A DNA stretch of 64,000 nt from CAIVAT01 sp037133475 (lineage in GTDB: Bacteria; Bacteroidota; Bacteroidia; Bacteroidales; FEN-979). The stretch covers positions 118,660 to 182,659 of the forward strand of contig JBAXOB010000003.1 in the NCBI GenBank assembly GCA_037133475.1, in the 5' to 3' direction. Both the position numbers and the translations under genes were made by a program. The notes under the pieces are model-generated. The model saw only the letters and a list, made by a program, of their open reading frames with translations, searched no databases and had not been told where the DNA came from. This document shows positions 62,662-64,000 of this stretch, piece by piece (the first letter of the stretch is position 1; every line of letters starts with the position of its first letter).

Positions 62662-63456
62662 TTAAAAGAACCTGAATTTCTCCCCCAACGATTTCAGCAC
62701 CTCAATGAGAATCAGGATGATCACCACGATTTCCAGCGTTGCCGAATACCGGTGCTCGTAGGTTTCCTTGAATATCTGCAGGTTATCGTCAATAATTTTG
62801 AAGGTGTATTCCAACTCTTTGAACCGGGCGTTCAAATCAAAGGTCCTTCTCAGGATCTTGTGCACCTTTTCAACCATCTCATTATCCCAGGTAATATCTG
62901 GCGAATCAAATATGTAAAGGTTGTCAACGATTTTGTTCTTGGTATTCAGTGATTTGCCGATAAACTTCATCATTTCCCGCTTTACAAGGGAAATTTTTCC
63001 CTTGTGTTCCAACTCGGCGGATAATGTCTTTACCTCCTGCAATAATTTTTCAGCGATACCGGAATAATAATCGATTGCCACGGTTTGAGAAAGATCGAAC
63101 ATGACAATCCGGAACAATTCCTTGCTCTCATATTCGTCAGGCACGGTTAACAGGTCATTTTCATAGGATACTCCCGGAGAATTTTTCAATTCAATTGAAA
63201 TGGTTTCGGAAATCCTGACCTGATTATTTTGGATGTAATTCTCAATATTCTTAATGACCTGGTCAACTTCCGCTTGTGAGTGATTTGAAAAAGCAATAAC
63301 CCCGTAATTGAAAATGGAAATATATTTGCTTTCACCGGTTTTAAAAAAAAGTTCCGAGGAGGTTGATATGATTAATTTCCCTGCAAAGGTTTGCTTCAAA
63401 TGCCTGATATCGATATTATCGGCAACGTTTATCGCGATAAGCTTGATGGTTCCCAT
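62662..63456 (-). CDS. RMD1/YagE family (DUF155) membrane protein
   Basis: 264 residues. The pattern fits RMD1/DUF155: an N-terminal beta-alpha part with FKTGESKYISIFNYGVIAFS (about 39-58), the helical middle (AEKLLQEVKTLSAELEHKG, REMMKFIGKSLNTKNKIVDN, TWDNEMVEKVHKILRRTFDL) and a C-terminal membrane helix (SATLEIVVIILILIEVLKSL). Eukaryotic RMD1 relatives act in mitochondrial translation or meiotic division, but the bacterial role is unknown. A good promoter lies 31 bp before the ATG. The gene is monocistronic by position. Confidence 0.85.
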   Translation of the reverse strand: MGTIKLIAINVADNIDIRHLKQTFAGKLIISTSSELFFKTGESKYISIFNYGVIAFSNHSQAEVDQVIKNIENYIQNNQVRISETISIELKNSPGVSYENDLLTVPDEYESKELFRIVMFDLSQTVAIDYYSGIAEKLLQEVKTLSAELEHKGKISLVKREMMKFIGKSLNTKNKIVDNLYIFDSPDITWDNEMVEKVHKILRRTFDLNARFKELEYTFKIIDDNLQIFKETYEHRYSATLEIVVIILILIEVLKSLGEKFRFF

Positions 63457-63487
63457 TTTATACCTGTCAGTCTGGTCAACTGATACA

Positions 63488-63522
63488 CAAAGTTAATGAA
63501 AATAAACACCTTTACAGTCAAA
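63488..63522 (-). promoter_or_regulatory. Bacteroidota-type promoter for the RMD1-like gene
   Basis: On the minus strand, TTTG (63522-63519), 23 bp, TAACTTTG (63495-63488). Predicted start near 63481, leader about 25 nt. Confidence 0.65.
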
Positions 63523-63553
63523 TTACTGGTCTGTTTTCTGATTATTTAGGTCC

Positions 63554-63676
63554 ATGCCCCTGGTAAAGATAAGCCCGGAATGGCTGGCGAAGGTTATTCC
63601 ATGGCAATTACATGCCCGTTGCGCGGAATTGATCAATAATTTGTCCTCGGAGGAGCGCCACATTCCCCCTGAATAG
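63554..63676 (+). CDS. Possible 40-residue protein
   Basis: ATG to TAG frame reading MPLVKISPEWLAKVIPWQLH, then ARCAELINNLSSEERHIPPE. The amino-acid mix is protein-like and amphipathic, but there is no promoter, ribosome site or recognised relative. It could equally be a chance frame or the remnant of a longer gene. Confidence 0.2.
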   Translation: MPLVKISPEWLAKVIPWQLHARCAELINNLSSEERHIPPE

Positions 63677-63712
63677 CTGCCGGTATGCTTCCGATCAATC
63701 AACATAAATTAA

Positions 63713-63720
63713 TATCTTTG
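63713..63720 (+). promoter_or_regulatory. -7 promoter element for the last gene
   Basis: TATCTTTG matches TAnnTTTG exactly, 48 bp before the ATG at 63768. No TTG at the expected -33 position. Confidence 0.4.
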
Positions 63721-63767
63721 AGCCTATTTCAACCTTGAAAAATTCACCGATAATTTGGGATTGTCGT

Positions 63768-63995
63768 ATGAAAATTGATTTAACCAAGAGAACAAACAGG
63801 ATTGTAATCTATGAAGAGAACTTCCTTGAAAAGGCATTCGAAGAATGTCCCTTTTGCGGGTCACGCGCCATTAAGATTTCGGTTGTTGATTTTAATACCG
63901 TACCCGACAGGAATGAGCATTCAATTTCTCAATATTCATTTGAAACGTATCCGCCCTACCAACCCCATCTCAAGTCAGCATATTTTTATCAATAA
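63768..63995 (+). CDS. Small CxxC protein of unknown function
   Basis: 75 residues from the ATG at 63768, preferred over the TTG at 63735. KIDLTKRTNRIVIYEENFLE leads into ECPFCGSRAIKISVV, a single CPFCG knuckle that could bind zinc with a partner or in a dimer. The rest is polar (YSFETYPPYQPHLKSAYFYQ). The stop is within a few bases of the window edge, so the gene is complete. Function unknown. Confidence 0.6.
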   Translation: MKIDLTKRTNRIVIYEENFLEKAFEECPFCGSRAIKISVVDFNTVPDRNEHSISQYSFETYPPYQPHLKSAYFYQ

Positions 63996-64000
63996 ATTGC

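Overview
This window comes from a chromosome of a Bacteroidota bacterium, probably an uncultured relative of the Bacteroidales or Sphingobacteriia-like environmental lineages. Three lines of evidence support this. Many secreted proteins end in type IX secretion system (T9SS) sorting domains, both type A and the gliding-motility-associated type B. There is a PorP/SprF-family outer membrane protein. Several genes are preceded by the phylum-specific promoter pattern TTG-N17-23-TAnnTTTG with little Shine-Dalgarno signal. No rRNA, tRNA, insertion sequence, phage gene or CRISPR array was found.

Layout. 0-15.7 kb is a surface-protein region. It holds a truncated PKD/lamin-tail protein, a second T9SS cargo protein, an unrecognised exported protein, a small lipoprotein, a 2971-residue PKD-repeat adhesin with a type B sorting domain, and its SprF-like partner 18 bp downstream. 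15.8-25.4 kb is central carbon metabolism: isocitrate dehydrogenase follows a 1533-residue acyl-CoA-synthetase/GNAT fusion on the minus strand, with aconitase and citrate synthase on the plus strand, so the first three TCA-cycle steps sit together. 25.4-29.4 kb carries an inverted array of heptamer repeats, two tandem paralogous 482-residue T9SS proteins and an IPTL-CTERM (exosortase-type) protein. 29.5-36.3 kb has an AAA/DUF4143 ATPase, then a set of SDR, DUF1214, sulfotransferase and SDR genes suggesting modification of a lipid or sterol-like alcohol, then endonuclease IV. 36.5-47.8 kb mixes a T9SS protein, a TMTC-like TPR membrane protein, an ICMT-like methyltransferase, a lipoprotein/membrane pair, a serpin lipoprotein, a large type B T9SS protein with repeats, and a flavin reductase-like protein. 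48-52.8 kb has a PAS-rich histidine kinase and several unrecognised genes, with a perfect 19-bp palindrome between divergent promoter elements.

52.9-61.2 kb is the most unusual part. A ferredoxin-nitroreductase, a flavodoxin and a small membrane protein are followed by a gene broken by one extra T. Then comes a tight operon: a lipoprotein that fuses a solute-binding-like domain to a VWA domain, an XpaC-like membrane protein, a membrane-anchored paralogue of the solute-binding domain, a TelA-family protein, and a GNAT-nitrilase fusion. This looks like an envelope-stress or anion-sensing system of unknown function and is the best candidate for an undescribed system. 61.5-64 kb has two small hypothetical genes, an RMD1/DUF155 membrane protein and a small CxxC protein at the edge.

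All family assignments rest on reading motifs by eye. No database search or structure prediction was run, and residue positions are approximate.
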